A DNA stretch of 48,911 nt from RUG12461 sp045657665 (GTDB lineage Bacteria > Bacillota > Clostridia > Lachnospirales > Lachnospiraceae): contig JAZOTN010000012.1 of assembly GCA_045657665.1 (NCBI GenBank), positions 1 to 48,911 of the forward strand. Reading direction: 5' to 3'. The translations under genes were made by a program, and so were the position numbers. This document shows, in pieces, positions 17,505-26,595 of the stretch (the first letter of the stretch is position 1; each line of letters opens with the position of its first letter). Below the pieces are notes generated by a model that was given only the letters and a program-made list of their open reading frames with translations, had not been told where the DNA came from and ran no database searches.

Positions 17505-18683
17505 ATGAAACAGTGGAAGATTCTGTATTTTGATCTTACGAAGGTGATAAAGAATGATATCATCTGGGGGCTCCTGGATCTGCAGCTTTCCGTGAGACGT
17601 TCGGAATACCGTGTTCCGGATACGATCTATACGGAGGAGGAGCTTGAGAAAACACTTCAAGAACTTGGCGGAGAGGATCTTGTGATCTCTCAGGATTTTT
17701 CGGCAGTGGTGGCGGAAGCATGTCATCAAAGGGGGCTCATTTATCTGTCCTGGGTTTACGATTCTCCTCAGATGGCGCTGTTTATGAAAGAGGCACTCTA
17801 CGACACCAACCGGATCTTCGCATTTGACCGTATGCAGCAGAAAAGAATGAAGGAGCAGGGGCTGCTTCATGTGTATTATCAGCCGATGGCTGCAAATATC
17901 GGGAAACTTGGCGGGCTGGTCATTGAGGATGAGGAGATTGAGTCTTACCGGACGGATATCCTTTTCGTCGGGAATTTTTATCAGGATGAGGGCAGAAGCG
18001 CATATCTAAGCGGCCTTCCCCGGGATATCCACGAAGAAGTGGAAAAAGTGCTTTCCGGCATATATGGAACATGGGAAGGAAAAAGATGGTTTCATCCGAT
18101 GGATGAGCAAATAGTTTGCGAGTTAAAGTGCCATCTGAAGCAGGCGCATCTGGATTCCTACCGGATAGATCCCGGATATCTCATCGAGACACTGATCCTT
18201 GCACGTGAATTGACTTCCAGAGAAAGAATGGAGATGCTGCAAAGGCTTTCAAAACAGTATGAGGTTACCTGTTATTCCGCCGGAACTGATCCGGAGGGGG
18301 CGCTATCTGAAGTGCGTTTCAGGCCGCCGATCGAAGGCGAGGAAGAGGTCTTTAAAGCTTACTATTCCGCAAAGATCAATCTGAATCATACGCTGACATC
18401 CATTGAGACAGGCGTTCCGCTGCGCGTGTTTGATATACTTGGCGTGGGAGGGTTTGTGCTTTCAAACGACCAGGAAGAACTTCATGAGCTTTTTGAGGTT
18501 GACAAAGAACTGGTCACCTTTTCTTCTTTTGAGGAAATGGAAGAGAAAGCGGCGTTTTACCTGCGGCATGACGATCTCCGCATAAGGATCGGGATCGCCG
18601 GATATGAAAGAGTACGCGACTGCTATACCTATCCCATCGCGATGAAAACCATGCTGGATACCGTTGAGAAGGAGATTGCATAA
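17505..18683 (+). CDS. CgeB-like glycosyltransferase (DUF3880 / Glyco_trans_1_2)
   Basis: 392 aa, GT-B-like. The C-terminal third has the typical CgeB arrangement: AKINLNHTL, GVPLRVFDILGVGGFVLSN, ELVTFSSFEEM and FYLRHDDLR. The N-terminal half (ISWVYDSP-type segment: YLSWVYDSPQMALF) is shared with the protein at 32760. CgeB-like enzymes decorate spore-surface or flagellar glycans in Firmicutes. No membrane segment. It sits in an operon between a DUF4422 and a GT2 gene. Donor unknown. Confidence 0.85.
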   Translation: MKQWKILYFDLTKVIKNDIIWGLLDLQLSVRRSEYRVPDTIYTEEELEKTLQELGGEDLVISQDFSAVVAEACHQRGLIYLSWVYDSPQMALFMKEALYDTNRIFAFDRMQQKRMKEQGLLHVYYQPMAANIGKLGGLVIEDEEIESYRTDILFVGNFYQDEGRSAYLSGLPRDIHEEVEKVLSGIYGTWEGKRWFHPMDEQIVCELKCHLKQAHLDSYRIDPGYLIETLILARELTSRERMEMLQRLSKQYEVTCYSAGTDPEGALSEVRFRPPIEGEEEVFKAYYSAKINLNHTLTSIETGVPLRVFDILGVGGFVLSNDQEELHELFEVDKELVTFSSFEEMEEKAAFYLRHDDLRIRIGIAGYERVRDCYTYPIAMKTMLDTVEKEIA

Positions 18684-18686
18684 TCT

Positions 18687-19742
18687 GTGGGAGAACAAAA
18701 ACAGATGAATGAGATGCCGATGATCAGTGTGATCATTCCCTGCTATAACGTGGAGCAATATGTCCGCAGGTGTGTGGATTCTGTTTTGGCGCAGACGATC
18801 GGGCAGGAGAATATGGAGATCATTTTGGTGGATGACTGCTCGAGTGATCATACGCCTGAGATCCTGCGTGAATATGAAGAAAAACACCCTTGTGTGAAAA
18901 CGGTCTTTTATGATAAGAACCTGCGGCAGGGCGGAGCCAGAAACCGAGGCATGGAGATCGCGCGCGGAAAATATCTCGGCTTTGTGGATTCGGACGACTG
19001 GATCGAGCCGGAGATGTTCCGGGATATGTGTGAGAAAGCGGAGGAATATGACTGCGATTTTCTCAACGTTCTCAGCGTAAGGGATCAGGAAACAGGGTTT
19101 CTTACGCCGGAAGAGATCCCGACCGGAAAGCCGGATCAGCTTATCACCGTCGACTCACCTGAGGAAAGGCAGTCTATGATCGCTTCCGGCTATGTACGGA
19201 TCGGTGCGTGGAACGGGATTTTCCGGCGTGAAATGGCGGAGGAACACCACATTCGTTTTCCGGAGCATCTGGCCTATGAAGACCTGTTCTGGGGATCGGT
19301 CTGGCATCTTTATATACGACGTGCCTATCTGATGGAAAAGCGGTATTATCATTACTTTGTCCGTCCGGGGAGTACGATACTCGCGGCCAACCAGTCCTAT
19401 CACGAAGACTTTTTCACGATGCAAAAGCTTCTTTTCGAAGAACTGGAAGGGAGAGAGGCGTTTAGGCAATATGGGGATGCGGTGTCGTTTGATTATCTGA
19501 TGAACTACTATCTGGTCGGGTTAAAAATCCTTGCGCTCCGTTATGATCCGTTTCCTTACGAGCTGTTTTATCAGCTCCGGAAGGAAGTGAGGGAACGCGT
19601 TCCGGGTTGGAAAACGAATCCCTATATATCAACAAATCTGACGGATTTTCAACGGATGCAGCTGGAGCTTATCGATCAGGAACTGACACATGACGATCTT
19701 GACCAGATGGCTCAGATCATCCGGAAGTATAACGGGAAATAA
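18687..19742 (+). CDS. Family 2 glycosyltransferase
   Basis: 351 aa from a GTG at 18687, with AGGAG 12 bases upstream; an ATG at 18705 is an alternative and leaves the catalytic domain intact. Motifs: SVIIPCYNVE, DDCSSDHT and VDSDDWIEPEM. It is a WcaA-type GT2 with a C-terminal helical region. It starts 3 bp after the CgeB-like gene, in the same operon. Substrate unknown. Confidence 0.86.
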   Translation: MGEQKQMNEMPMISVIIPCYNVEQYVRRCVDSVLAQTIGQENMEIILVDDCSSDHTPEILREYEEKHPCVKTVFYDKNLRQGGARNRGMEIARGKYLGFVDSDDWIEPEMFRDMCEKAEEYDCDFLNVLSVRDQETGFLTPEEIPTGKPDQLITVDSPEERQSMIASGYVRIGAWNGIFRREMAEEHHIRFPEHLAYEDLFWGSVWHLYIRRAYLMEKRYYHYFVRPGSTILAANQSYHEDFFTMQKLLFEELEGREAFRQYGDAVSFDYLMNYYLVGLKILALRYDPFPYELFYQLRKEVRERVPGWKTNPYISTNLTDFQRMQLELIDQELTHDDLDQMAQIIRKYNGK

Positions 19743-19755
19743 GGGTTTCGATACT

Positions 19756-21156
19756 ATGACTGACATCAGAATGTATATCCTCACAAGTCAAAAGCTTTAT
19801 GTCCCGGAGGACCCGATGTATCACCCTCTTCAGGTGGGAAGTGCACTGCATGAGGATCTCGGATATGAACGGGATGATACGGGAGATAATATATCCGGGC
19901 AATACGAGCAGTTTCATGAACTGACCGGGTATTACTGGATCTGGAAAAATGTGAAGTGCGACGTGGTCGGTATTTCGCTTAGAAACCGGTATTTCTGCTA
20001 TTACGAGGATGTCATCCGGAAATACCGTATCGAAAGCCTGCTGAAAGAAGGGTATGATGTGATCCTGCCGGAGCCGGAAGTGCCCTTTCACATGATGATC
20101 GCAAGGAAAACGGTTTTTGATGCATACTGTGAGTGGCTGTTCGGGAAGCTTTCCGGAGCAAAGGAAGACAGCGGGACGGCTGCTCCCGGAACGAGCCTTA
20201 AAAGGCAGTTTTTTGAGGAGAACAATTACCGCACCGTTGTGGCTGAAGTGGTGGAGACGGATCTTGAGCTTTACCGGGCGGCGGAAGAAGCGGTTGTCCG
20301 GAAAAAAGAGATCCTGAAGAAAATGCTGAATCCGCTGATCCTTTCCTATGCAGGAGATGCTCCGGTTGACCTGCTTCCACTTACGCCATATCCGCACGAT
20401 TTTCACGGAAAGCTTCCGGTATGGATCTGCTGGTGGCAGGGAGAAGAAGCGATGCCGGATATCGTAAAGGCGTGTTTTCACAGTCTCAAAAAAAATCTCC
20501 CTGAGGAGGATACGGAGATCCATCTGATCACCTTTGAGAACGTGGGAAGCTATGTACGCTTTCCGGATTTTATTGAGGAGAAGTATCGAAACAAGGTGAT
20601 CTCCCTGACACATCTTTCGGATATCCTTAGAATGTCACTCCTGACGCTGTACGGCGGATTCTGGCTGGATGCGACCTATCTTCTGACCGGTGCTTTAGAT
20701 CCGGCAATGGTGATAAAACGGGATTTTTATACGCAGCGTTTTGAAGAACTTCGGTATACGGATGAGATCGTAGTGAAAGGGCGATGGACCACGAATTTGA
20801 TGCGTACGGTTGCCAATAATCCGTTAACGCGGTTTGTGCTGAATGGGTTTTACTGCTATTTTGCGGCAAATGATACGATGCTCGACTATTTTCTGATGGA
20901 TTATCTGACTCTGATCGCATATGAAGAGATCCCATCGGTGAGAAAAATGATCGATGAATGCCCTCCATCCCAGCCGGAACTCTATTCCGTGGAGATTCTC
21001 CTCAATGAAGCATTTGATGAGGAGAAGTGGGAGAGACTGATAAAAGAGACTTCGTTTTTCAAGCTCTCATATAAGCACATTTTTGAAGATCGTACGAAGG
21101 ATGGAAAGATGACTTACTATGCAAGGATCATGGAAGAATACGGGAGCGACACATGA
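19756..21156 (+). CDS. Degenerate DUF4422 domain fused to capsular polysaccharide synthase domain
   Basis: 466 aa from ATG 19756; earlier starts lie within the previous gene. Residues 1-130 match DUF4422, with YWIWKN at 60-65, but the HYRR signature is replaced by SLRNRY (74-79). About 47 residues present in the sister protein at 29068 are missing after residue 110. From about 222 a Caps_synth/Gly_transf_sug-type domain is intact: WICWWQG, HLSDILRMSLLTLYGG and WLDATY (303-308). The second domain is probably an active sugar transferase while the first has decayed. The 3' end overlaps the GT4 gene by 4 bp. Confidence 0.85.
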   Translation: MTDIRMYILTSQKLYVPEDPMYHPLQVGSALHEDLGYERDDTGDNISGQYEQFHELTGYYWIWKNVKCDVVGISLRNRYFCYYEDVIRKYRIESLLKEGYDVILPEPEVPFHMMIARKTVFDAYCEWLFGKLSGAKEDSGTAAPGTSLKRQFFEENNYRTVVAEVVETDLELYRAAEEAVVRKKEILKKMLNPLILSYAGDAPVDLLPLTPYPHDFHGKLPVWICWWQGEEAMPDIVKACFHSLKKNLPEEDTEIHLITFENVGSYVRFPDFIEEKYRNKVISLTHLSDILRMSLLTLYGGFWLDATYLLTGALDPAMVIKRDFYTQRFEELRYTDEIVVKGRWTTNLMRTVANNPLTRFVLNGFYCYFAANDTMLDYFLMDYLTLIAYEEIPSVRKMIDECPPSQPELYSVEILLNEAFDEEKWERLIKETSFFKLSYKHIFEDRTKDGKMTYYARIMEEYGSDT

Positions 21157-22196
21157 CCATTGATTTTTGTATCGCCATGGGCTTAAAAGGCGGTGTGGAA
21201 AATGTGGTGAATATGACGGCAAAGTATCTGATCCGGCAGGGATACCATGTCCGCATCGTGCAGATGATCTCACGGGGGATAGAGTGGGCGGATCCCGAAA
21301 CAAAGTTTTATTGCCTGAACGGCTGGATCACGGAGATCGACTGGGATGTTCTGGAGATGAGCTACGGCGCGTTTGTGGAGGAACATGGTACAGGCGATGT
21401 GGTCTTTGCGGTTGGGTGGCCCGCGATGGCTTTGATCGTGAAAAGCGTTCTGGAGCAAAAGGGGAAAAAACCGGTTTTGATCGGCTGGCCCCATGGAACG
21501 CTGTCCGAATATGAAAAGGACGGTGTCGGAGGTGCGGAATGCTACCGCATTGTGGATGCGGCATTTGCGATCAGCGAAGCGATCGCAGCAGATCTTCGGG
21601 ATGCATGCCCGAATACAAAGGTGATCCGGGTCCGAAATCCGGTCCTTGAAGAACGGACCTGCTATTCGGCCCGGAGAGAAACGAAAAAACTCGCCTTTGT
21701 CGGGCGGATCACCAGTGAGAAAAATCTCCCGTATTTGATCAGGTCCCTTGCGGCTACAGGTGAAGACTGGACACTGACGATCATAGGGGAAGGGGATACG
21801 GAGGAACTGGTGTCACTCGCAGAAGACCTGGAGATCTCTGAGCGCATCACGTTTTCCGGTTGGCAGGAAGATCCATGGGAAAACCTGCGGGATGCCTGTG
21901 CCCTTGTGATGCCATCCCTCCATGAGGGCTTTTCCCTGACGATCATCGAAGCTCTTGCCTGCGGGATGCCTGTGCTCAGCACACCGGTCGGCGGTGCAAC
22001 AGAGATCATTGAAGAAGAAAAAAATGGATATTTTTTTGGCGGAGAAACAGGCATTTCACTAACGGATCTGTTAAACCGTCTGGATGAAGAAGGCGGTTTG
22101 CATGCGGATCCCGGGATTTGCCGGAGATCTGCGGAGCCGTATCTCGAGCGGAATGCGATCCCTGATTTTGTCCAAGAAATGGAACAATGCCTATGA
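21153..22196 (+). CDS. Family 4 glycosyltransferase
   Basis: 347 aa GT-B enzyme. The N-terminal glycine-rich acceptor loop is LKGGVENVV (about 11-19), and the retaining GT4 E-x7-E motif is EGFSLTIIE, with the following PVLSTPVGGATEII. FVGRITSEKNL marks the start of the donor domain. The start overlaps the previous stop (ATGA), with GGGAG 6 bases upstream. It transfers a sugar from an NDP donor with retention; substrate not predictable. Confidence 0.9.
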   Translation: MTIDFCIAMGLKGGVENVVNMTAKYLIRQGYHVRIVQMISRGIEWADPETKFYCLNGWITEIDWDVLEMSYGAFVEEHGTGDVVFAVGWPAMALIVKSVLEQKGKKPVLIGWPHGTLSEYEKDGVGGAECYRIVDAAFAISEAIAADLRDACPNTKVIRVRNPVLEERTCYSARRETKKLAFVGRITSEKNLPYLIRSLAATGEDWTLTIIGEGDTEELVSLAEDLEISERITFSGWQEDPWENLRDACALVMPSLHEGFSLTIIEALACGMPVLSTPVGGATEIIEEEKNGYFFGGETGISLTDLLNRLDEEGGLHADPGICRRSAEPYLERNAIPDFVQEMEQCL

Positions 22197-23008
22197 AAAA
22201 AGTAAGTGTCATTTTGCCGACATATAATCGGGCTGGAATCTTAAAGAAGGCGATTGACAGCGTGCTGTCACAGACATATTCAGACCTTGAGCTTTTGATC
22301 GTAGATGACGGTTCAACGGATGACACGGCGGAGATAGTACGAGGGATCGAAGACACTCGTATTCGTTATGAATACACAAATATGAACCGTGGTGCGGGCG
22401 CGGCACGAAATCATGGGATTACGCTTGTTTCCGCGGATGCGGCATATATTGCCTTTGAAGATTCGGATGACCTTTGGCGCCCGGAAAAGTTGGAAAAGCA
22501 GATCTGTGAGATGAAAAAACATCCGGAGGCAGGTTTCTGTTATCATAAGATCCGTTATGATTTCGGCAGAGGAGCCTCGGCGATCCTGCCGGATGAGCGG
22601 CTATCGGTGGAAAAAAAGCGGGGGGAAATCTATGAGCAGATGCTCTATGACAATCTTGTGGCCTGCCCGTCGCTGCTGATCAAAAAAACACTGCTGGAAG
22701 AGACAGGCGGCTTCGATGAGATGCTGAATGCTCTGGAGGACTATGACTTTGCACTGCGGCTTGCCAAACACTCACCGGCTGCGTTTGCGGACGAGGTGCT
22801 GCTTGACGCATCTTTTTCAACAACGGGGGTATCCGGAAACACGGTGAATTATCTGACGGCAAGTTGCATTCTTCTCGGCAAATATAAAAAAGACTATCTC
22901 GAAACGAAAACCTTTGATCATCGTGTAGAGTCGATCATCGCAGATGCAGACCGAGCAGGGGTCAGGGAACAGATCATTTCATTTATGGAGAAGACATTGA
23001 GCGTATGA
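22193..23008 (+). CDS. Family 2 glycosyltransferase
   Basis: 271 aa from the ATG at 22193, which overlaps the previous stop as ATGA; an ATG 6 bases earlier is possible. Motifs: SVILPTYNRA, DDGSTDDT and FEDSDDLWRPEK. It resembles the protein at 27768 along its whole length, including GGFDEMLNALEDYDFALRLAK, cut here to the shared GGFDE and EDYD elements. A short GT2 without extra domains. Confidence 0.88.
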   Translation: MKKVSVILPTYNRAGILKKAIDSVLSQTYSDLELLIVDDGSTDDTAEIVRGIEDTRIRYEYTNMNRGAGAARNHGITLVSADAAYIAFEDSDDLWRPEKLEKQICEMKKHPEAGFCYHKIRYDFGRGASAILPDERLSVEKKRGEIYEQMLYDNLVACPSLLIKKTLLEETGGFDEMLNALEDYDFALRLAKHSPAAFADEVLLDASFSTTGVSGNTVNYLTASCILLGKYKKDYLETKTFDHRVESIIADADRAGVREQIISFMEKTLSV

Positions 23009-24111
23009 ATATCATTTTGTTTGGAGAAAAAGAAGACTGGGAACCGGCGATCACTCTTTTGATGGAACATCGGCCGGATGTGGCCATTGTGGGATTATGT
23101 GATCCGTTTGACAGTGAGCTCGCGAAAACAAATGACGCGGTATTCGCTTTGGAAGAACTCCGGGAAGCTTATGGAAGGCACGAGTTTGATGCAGTGATCA
23201 CCGCGGATGCATCCAGGTGGACGTGGAATGACTATCTTTTCGAGCAAGGAATAAAGAATAATTATGCCATTTCAACGAAATATTATCACAGGAAGGAGAT
23301 CGATCCCTGGGAACGGGAAGAGATCTTTTTGCCCTATGGAAAAATACCGGCGGAGCTTCACAATCTGGAGTTCCAGCTTGCCGACCATTGTAATCTGAAC
23401 TGCAAAGGATGTACACATTTTTCAAATCTTGTACGGGAGCCGTATTTTGCGGATCTGGATCAGTTCGGCAGGGATATGGAGCGCTTGTCCGTGCTTTTTG
23501 ACAACATCAGATATCTTTTCCTGATGGGCGGTGAGCCGCTTCTGAATCCGGATGTGGATAAGTTCCTTCATACCGCGAGAAGATCGTTTTTACATACAGA
23601 GCTGAAACTGGTGACGAATGGTCTGCTGATACCCGTTATGAGTGAAAAAGTGGTCGATGCGATCCGTGATACAGAGACGGTCCTGTCGGTCTCGAATTAT
23701 ACCTGTCTCGATGAGCAGAAACTGGTGTGCTGCCTTTCCGAATACGGGATTACAAAGTTTGAACTGCGTAACGGCAAGCAGATTTTTTGCAAAAGCTTGA
23801 ACTCCGCAGGTGACAGTGATAAACAAAGGATTTTTGAGAGCTGCGGAAGGAGAAACTGCTATTACCTGGATCAGGGACAGGTTGCAGCTTGCGTACAGCC
23901 GTTTATGATCAAATATTTTAACAGTTATTTCGGACAGGATTTTTCGGATGTCGGCGGCATTTCCCTGTATGAGGACGGTCTGACGGGAAAAGAACTACTC
24001 CATCGTCTTGCCGAGCCCATGGAAGCATGCAGATACTGCACCTATGAGGAATCGTTTGAATGGGAAGCATCAAAAGGGCAGGTTTCCATGCAGGACTGGT
24101 GTGTGAAATGA
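23005..24111 (+). CDS. Radical SAM protein with N-terminal Rossmann-like domain
   Basis: 368 aa. The radical SAM motif is C129, C133 and C136 (HCNLNCKGC), with GGEP at 175-178 and cysteines near the C-terminus (CGRRNCYY, CRYC) that could bind another cluster. Residues 1-110 form a Rossmann-like domain (IILFGEKEDWEPAI), here N-terminal rather than C-terminal as in 868 and 4771. The start overlaps the previous stop by 4 bp. It differs from the other two radical SAM proteins in sequence and domain order, so a different substrate is likely. Confidence 0.85.
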   Translation: MNIILFGEKEDWEPAITLLMEHRPDVAIVGLCDPFDSELAKTNDAVFALEELREAYGRHEFDAVITADASRWTWNDYLFEQGIKNNYAISTKYYHRKEIDPWEREEIFLPYGKIPAELHNLEFQLADHCNLNCKGCTHFSNLVREPYFADLDQFGRDMERLSVLFDNIRYLFLMGGEPLLNPDVDKFLHTARRSFLHTELKLVTNGLLIPVMSEKVVDAIRDTETVLSVSNYTCLDEQKLVCCLSEYGITKFELRNGKQIFCKSLNSAGDSDKQRIFESCGRRNCYYLDQGQVAACVQPFMIKYFNSYFGQDFSDVGGISLYEDGLTGKELLHRLAEPMEACRYCTYEESFEWEASKGQVSMQDWCVK

Positions 24112-24142
24112 TCACATCGCATGTTTGAAAGGAGATAGCAAT

Positions 24143-25279
24143 ATGAGAAACATGAGAGTCGTAATGTGGGATCTGACGGGCGCCGGGATGACATGGATGG
24201 ATGAGCATGCAGTGAGGATCGATCTGATCGAACTGGCAAGTATAGACGGTAAGCAGGAAGGTACGGTCCCGATCAGCCTTCTTTCAGAAACAGATGAATG
24301 GGACTGGCTCTTTATATTTGAATTCGGAATGCGGGATTATATCAATCGTGTATTGGAGATCTGGAAAATCCCGCAGGATAAGGTCATGTATCCTTTCGAT
24401 TCGCTCTCCATTGTGCAGAATGGAAGAGACTCTTATTATATGTTCGATGAGGTGATCCGCAGGGCAGTAGAGTTCTATGATCTTCATAATCATCAGAAAT
24501 ACAGTCTTGTCACGTTGGAGGAAGGCATTTCCTATATCGGAAGATCGACTGATATGTGTATCATGTCGTTTATGTACATGTCAGGGCAGAACTGGGCGCT
24601 TGATGATATGCGGAAGTATTATGAGCTGTCTCAGCGTTATTATTCCTTTACGGAAAAACAGACGATTTTTATGGATATCGGGGCGAATATCGGAACAACC
24701 TGTATCTATTTTAAGAAACAGATCGATCCGCATACAAAAATAGTGGCATTTGAGCCTATGCCGGAGACATTTTGGCTGCTTTCCAAGAATATGCAGCTCA
24801 ATGGACTGCAGGATGAGGCAAAGCTCCTTCAGGTGGGTGTTTCGGATCATGAAGAAGAAAGAGGGATCTACTATGATGAGAGCAATCCGGGCGGAAGTTC
24901 CCTTGCTTGGGGAGCAGAGGACATGAGAAGAATAGATGTCCAGACAGATTCTTTTGACAGTGTGATCAGGAAACAGGGGATTCCTCTGGAGGAGATCAAA
25001 TATCTCTGGGTAGATGTGGAAGGTTTTGAGGGGGCATTTGTTGCCGGCGGCAAGGAGACCCTGCGCAAACTCAATGTCCCGATCGTGGTAGAGGTGACAC
25101 CGAAGCTTTTGGAAGTGCAGGGCAGACTGGAACAGTTTTATTCGGATGTCAGGGAGCTGTACCGGGGATACATTGTTTTGGGTGAGAAGGAAATACAGGA
25201 ATATCCGATAAAGAAACTGGAGGAGTTCACCAGCGAATCCCGCATGGATTATCAAAGAGATATTTTCTTCCTGAAGTAA
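24143..25279 (+). CDS. FkbM-family methyltransferase (tandem copy 1)
   Basis: 378 aa from the ATG at 24143, with AAGGAG about 8 bases upstream. Residues 1-85 are Rossmann-like (VVMWDLTGAGMTWMDEHA). The methyltransferase domain has DIGANIG at 178-184, FEP at 203-205 and a terminal VDVEGFEGAFVAGGKE segment. FkbM enzymes methylate sugar hydroxyls with SAM. The next gene is a tandem duplicate; the two share a 50-nt identical patch (25034-25083 and 26287-26336) in the 3' third, suggesting gene conversion. Confidence 0.88.
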   Translation: MRNMRVVMWDLTGAGMTWMDEHAVRIDLIELASIDGKQEGTVPISLLSETDEWDWLFIFEFGMRDYINRVLEIWKIPQDKVMYPFDSLSIVQNGRDSYYMFDEVIRRAVEFYDLHNHQKYSLVTLEEGISYIGRSTDMCIMSFMYMSGQNWALDDMRKYYELSQRYYSFTEKQTIFMDIGANIGTTCIYFKKQIDPHTKIVAFEPMPETFWLLSKNMQLNGLQDEAKLLQVGVSDHEEERGIYYDESNPGGSSLAWGAEDMRRIDVQTDSFDSVIRKQGIPLEEIKYLWVDVEGFEGAFVAGGKETLRKLNVPIVVEVTPKLLEVQGRLEQFYSDVRELYRGYIVLGEKEIQEYPIKKLEEFTSESRMDYQRDIFFLK

Positions 25280-25337
25280 AAATGAGAGAATCCAAACCGA
25301 GCAGGGCCGAAAAAATGTGAAAAGCTAATTGAATGTG

Positions 25338-25372
25338 GCACGAAAAAATGATAACTATGAGAAGGATTAGTG
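25338..25372. repeat. 35-bp intergenic repeat, copy 1
   Basis: Matches 26558-26592 at 34 of 35 positions. It lies downstream of the first FkbM copy; the second match lies downstream of the second. It marks the extent of the tandem duplication. The first copy contains no gene. Confidence 0.85.
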
Positions 25373-25395
25373 TTTGAGATAAGGGATAGTTTTTT

Positions 25396-26532
25396 ATGAA
25401 GAATATGCGTGTTGTTATATGGGATATTACCGGCGCCGGTATGATGTGGATGGATTTACACGCGGATCGGATCGATCTGCTGGAGCTGGTGAGCGCAGAT
25501 GGAAAGAAAGAGGGAACCATTCCGCTTAAAGTACTTGCGGAAACCGATGATTGGGATTGGCTTTTTGTTTTTGAACTCGGAACGAGAAGTTATGTGAACC
25601 GTGTACTGGAAATACAGGGTATACCAAAGGAAAAAGTCCTGTATCCTCTGGACATGGGATCGATCGTTTCCCATGCTGCGGATTCTTATTATATGTTTGA
25701 TGATTCCATCCGCCGTGCAATTGAATACTATGAATTGCAAAAACGTCAGCGATACAGCTTCGCTATGGTCGAAGGGGATCTCTCTTATATCGGGCAGTCT
25801 ACGGATCTCTGTATTATGTACTATATGTATACAACCCAAAGAAACTGGGCGGCGGATGATATCGTAAAATTTCATGAGTTATCTCAAAAATACTATTCTT
25901 TTTCAGATCACCAAAGGATATTCTGCGATATTGGAGCGAACATCGGGACAACCTGTGTATATTTTAAGAAAATGATAGAACCGGATATAAAGATCCTGGC
26001 GTTTGAACCCATGCCGGATACATATTGGCTGTTATCTGAAAACATCCGGATCAACGACATTGAAAAGGACGCACAGCTGATCCCGCTTGGATTATCGGAT
26101 CGGGATGAGGAAACGGTGTTTTATTATAATCCGGCAAATCCCGGCGGAAGCTCTTTTGCAGGGGGAGATGAATCTAACAGCGTAGTAAATGCAAGAACAA
26201 CGACATTTGATTCTTTTTTGTCGAGACAAGGGATCGATTCGGGAGAGATTAAATATTTGTGGGTAGATGTGGAAGGATTTGAGGGAGCATTTGTTGCCGG
26301 CGGCAAGGAGACCCTGCGCAAACTCAATGTCCCGATAGTGGTAGAGGTGACACCGAGATTATTGGAAGCGCAAGGCAGGCTGGAGCAGTTTTATTCGGAT
26401 ATCAGGGAGCTGTATCGGGGATTCATTATTCTGGGTGAGAAGAAAATACAGGAATATCCGATAGAGAAACTGGAGGAGCTTACCAGTGGATCTCACATTA
26501 ACACTCAAAGAGATATTTTTTTCCTGAAATAA
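25396..26532 (+). CDS. FkbM-family methyltransferase (tandem copy 2)
   Basis: 378 aa, colinear with copy 1: Rossmann-like N-terminus (VVIWDITGAGMMWMDLHA), DIGANIG near 178 and the C-terminal VDVEGFEGAFVAGGKE. The first two thirds have diverged much more than the last third. The ribosome-binding site is weak (AAGG about 11 bases upstream). Two SAM methyltransferases of the same build suggest methylation of two positions, or redundancy after a recent duplication. Confidence 0.87.
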   Translation: MKNMRVVIWDITGAGMMWMDLHADRIDLLELVSADGKKEGTIPLKVLAETDDWDWLFVFELGTRSYVNRVLEIQGIPKEKVLYPLDMGSIVSHAADSYYMFDDSIRRAIEYYELQKRQRYSFAMVEGDLSYIGQSTDLCIMYYMYTTQRNWAADDIVKFHELSQKYYSFSDHQRIFCDIGANIGTTCVYFKKMIEPDIKILAFEPMPDTYWLLSENIRINDIEKDAQLIPLGLSDRDEETVFYYNPANPGGSSFAGGDESNSVVNARTTTFDSFLSRQGIDSGEIKYLWVDVEGFEGAFVAGGKETLRKLNVPIVVEVTPRLLEAQGRLEQFYSDIRELYRGFIILGEKKIQEYPIEKLEELTSGSHINTQRDIFFLK

Positions 26533-26557
26533 AATTGAGAGAATGCAAACGGGTCAG

Positions 26558-26592
26558 GCACGAAAAAATGATAACTATGAGAAGAATTAGTG
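26558..26592. repeat. 35-bp intergenic repeat, copy 2
   Basis: Second copy of the sequence at 25338-25372. It overlaps the ribosome-binding region of the next gene and includes the possible GTG start at 26590. Confidence 0.85.
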
Positions 26593-26595
26593 CAA

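Noticed and set aside
19717..20613. Antisense open frame of 298 aa
   Set aside because: Shadow of the DUF4422-Caps_synth gene; no motif or translation signal.
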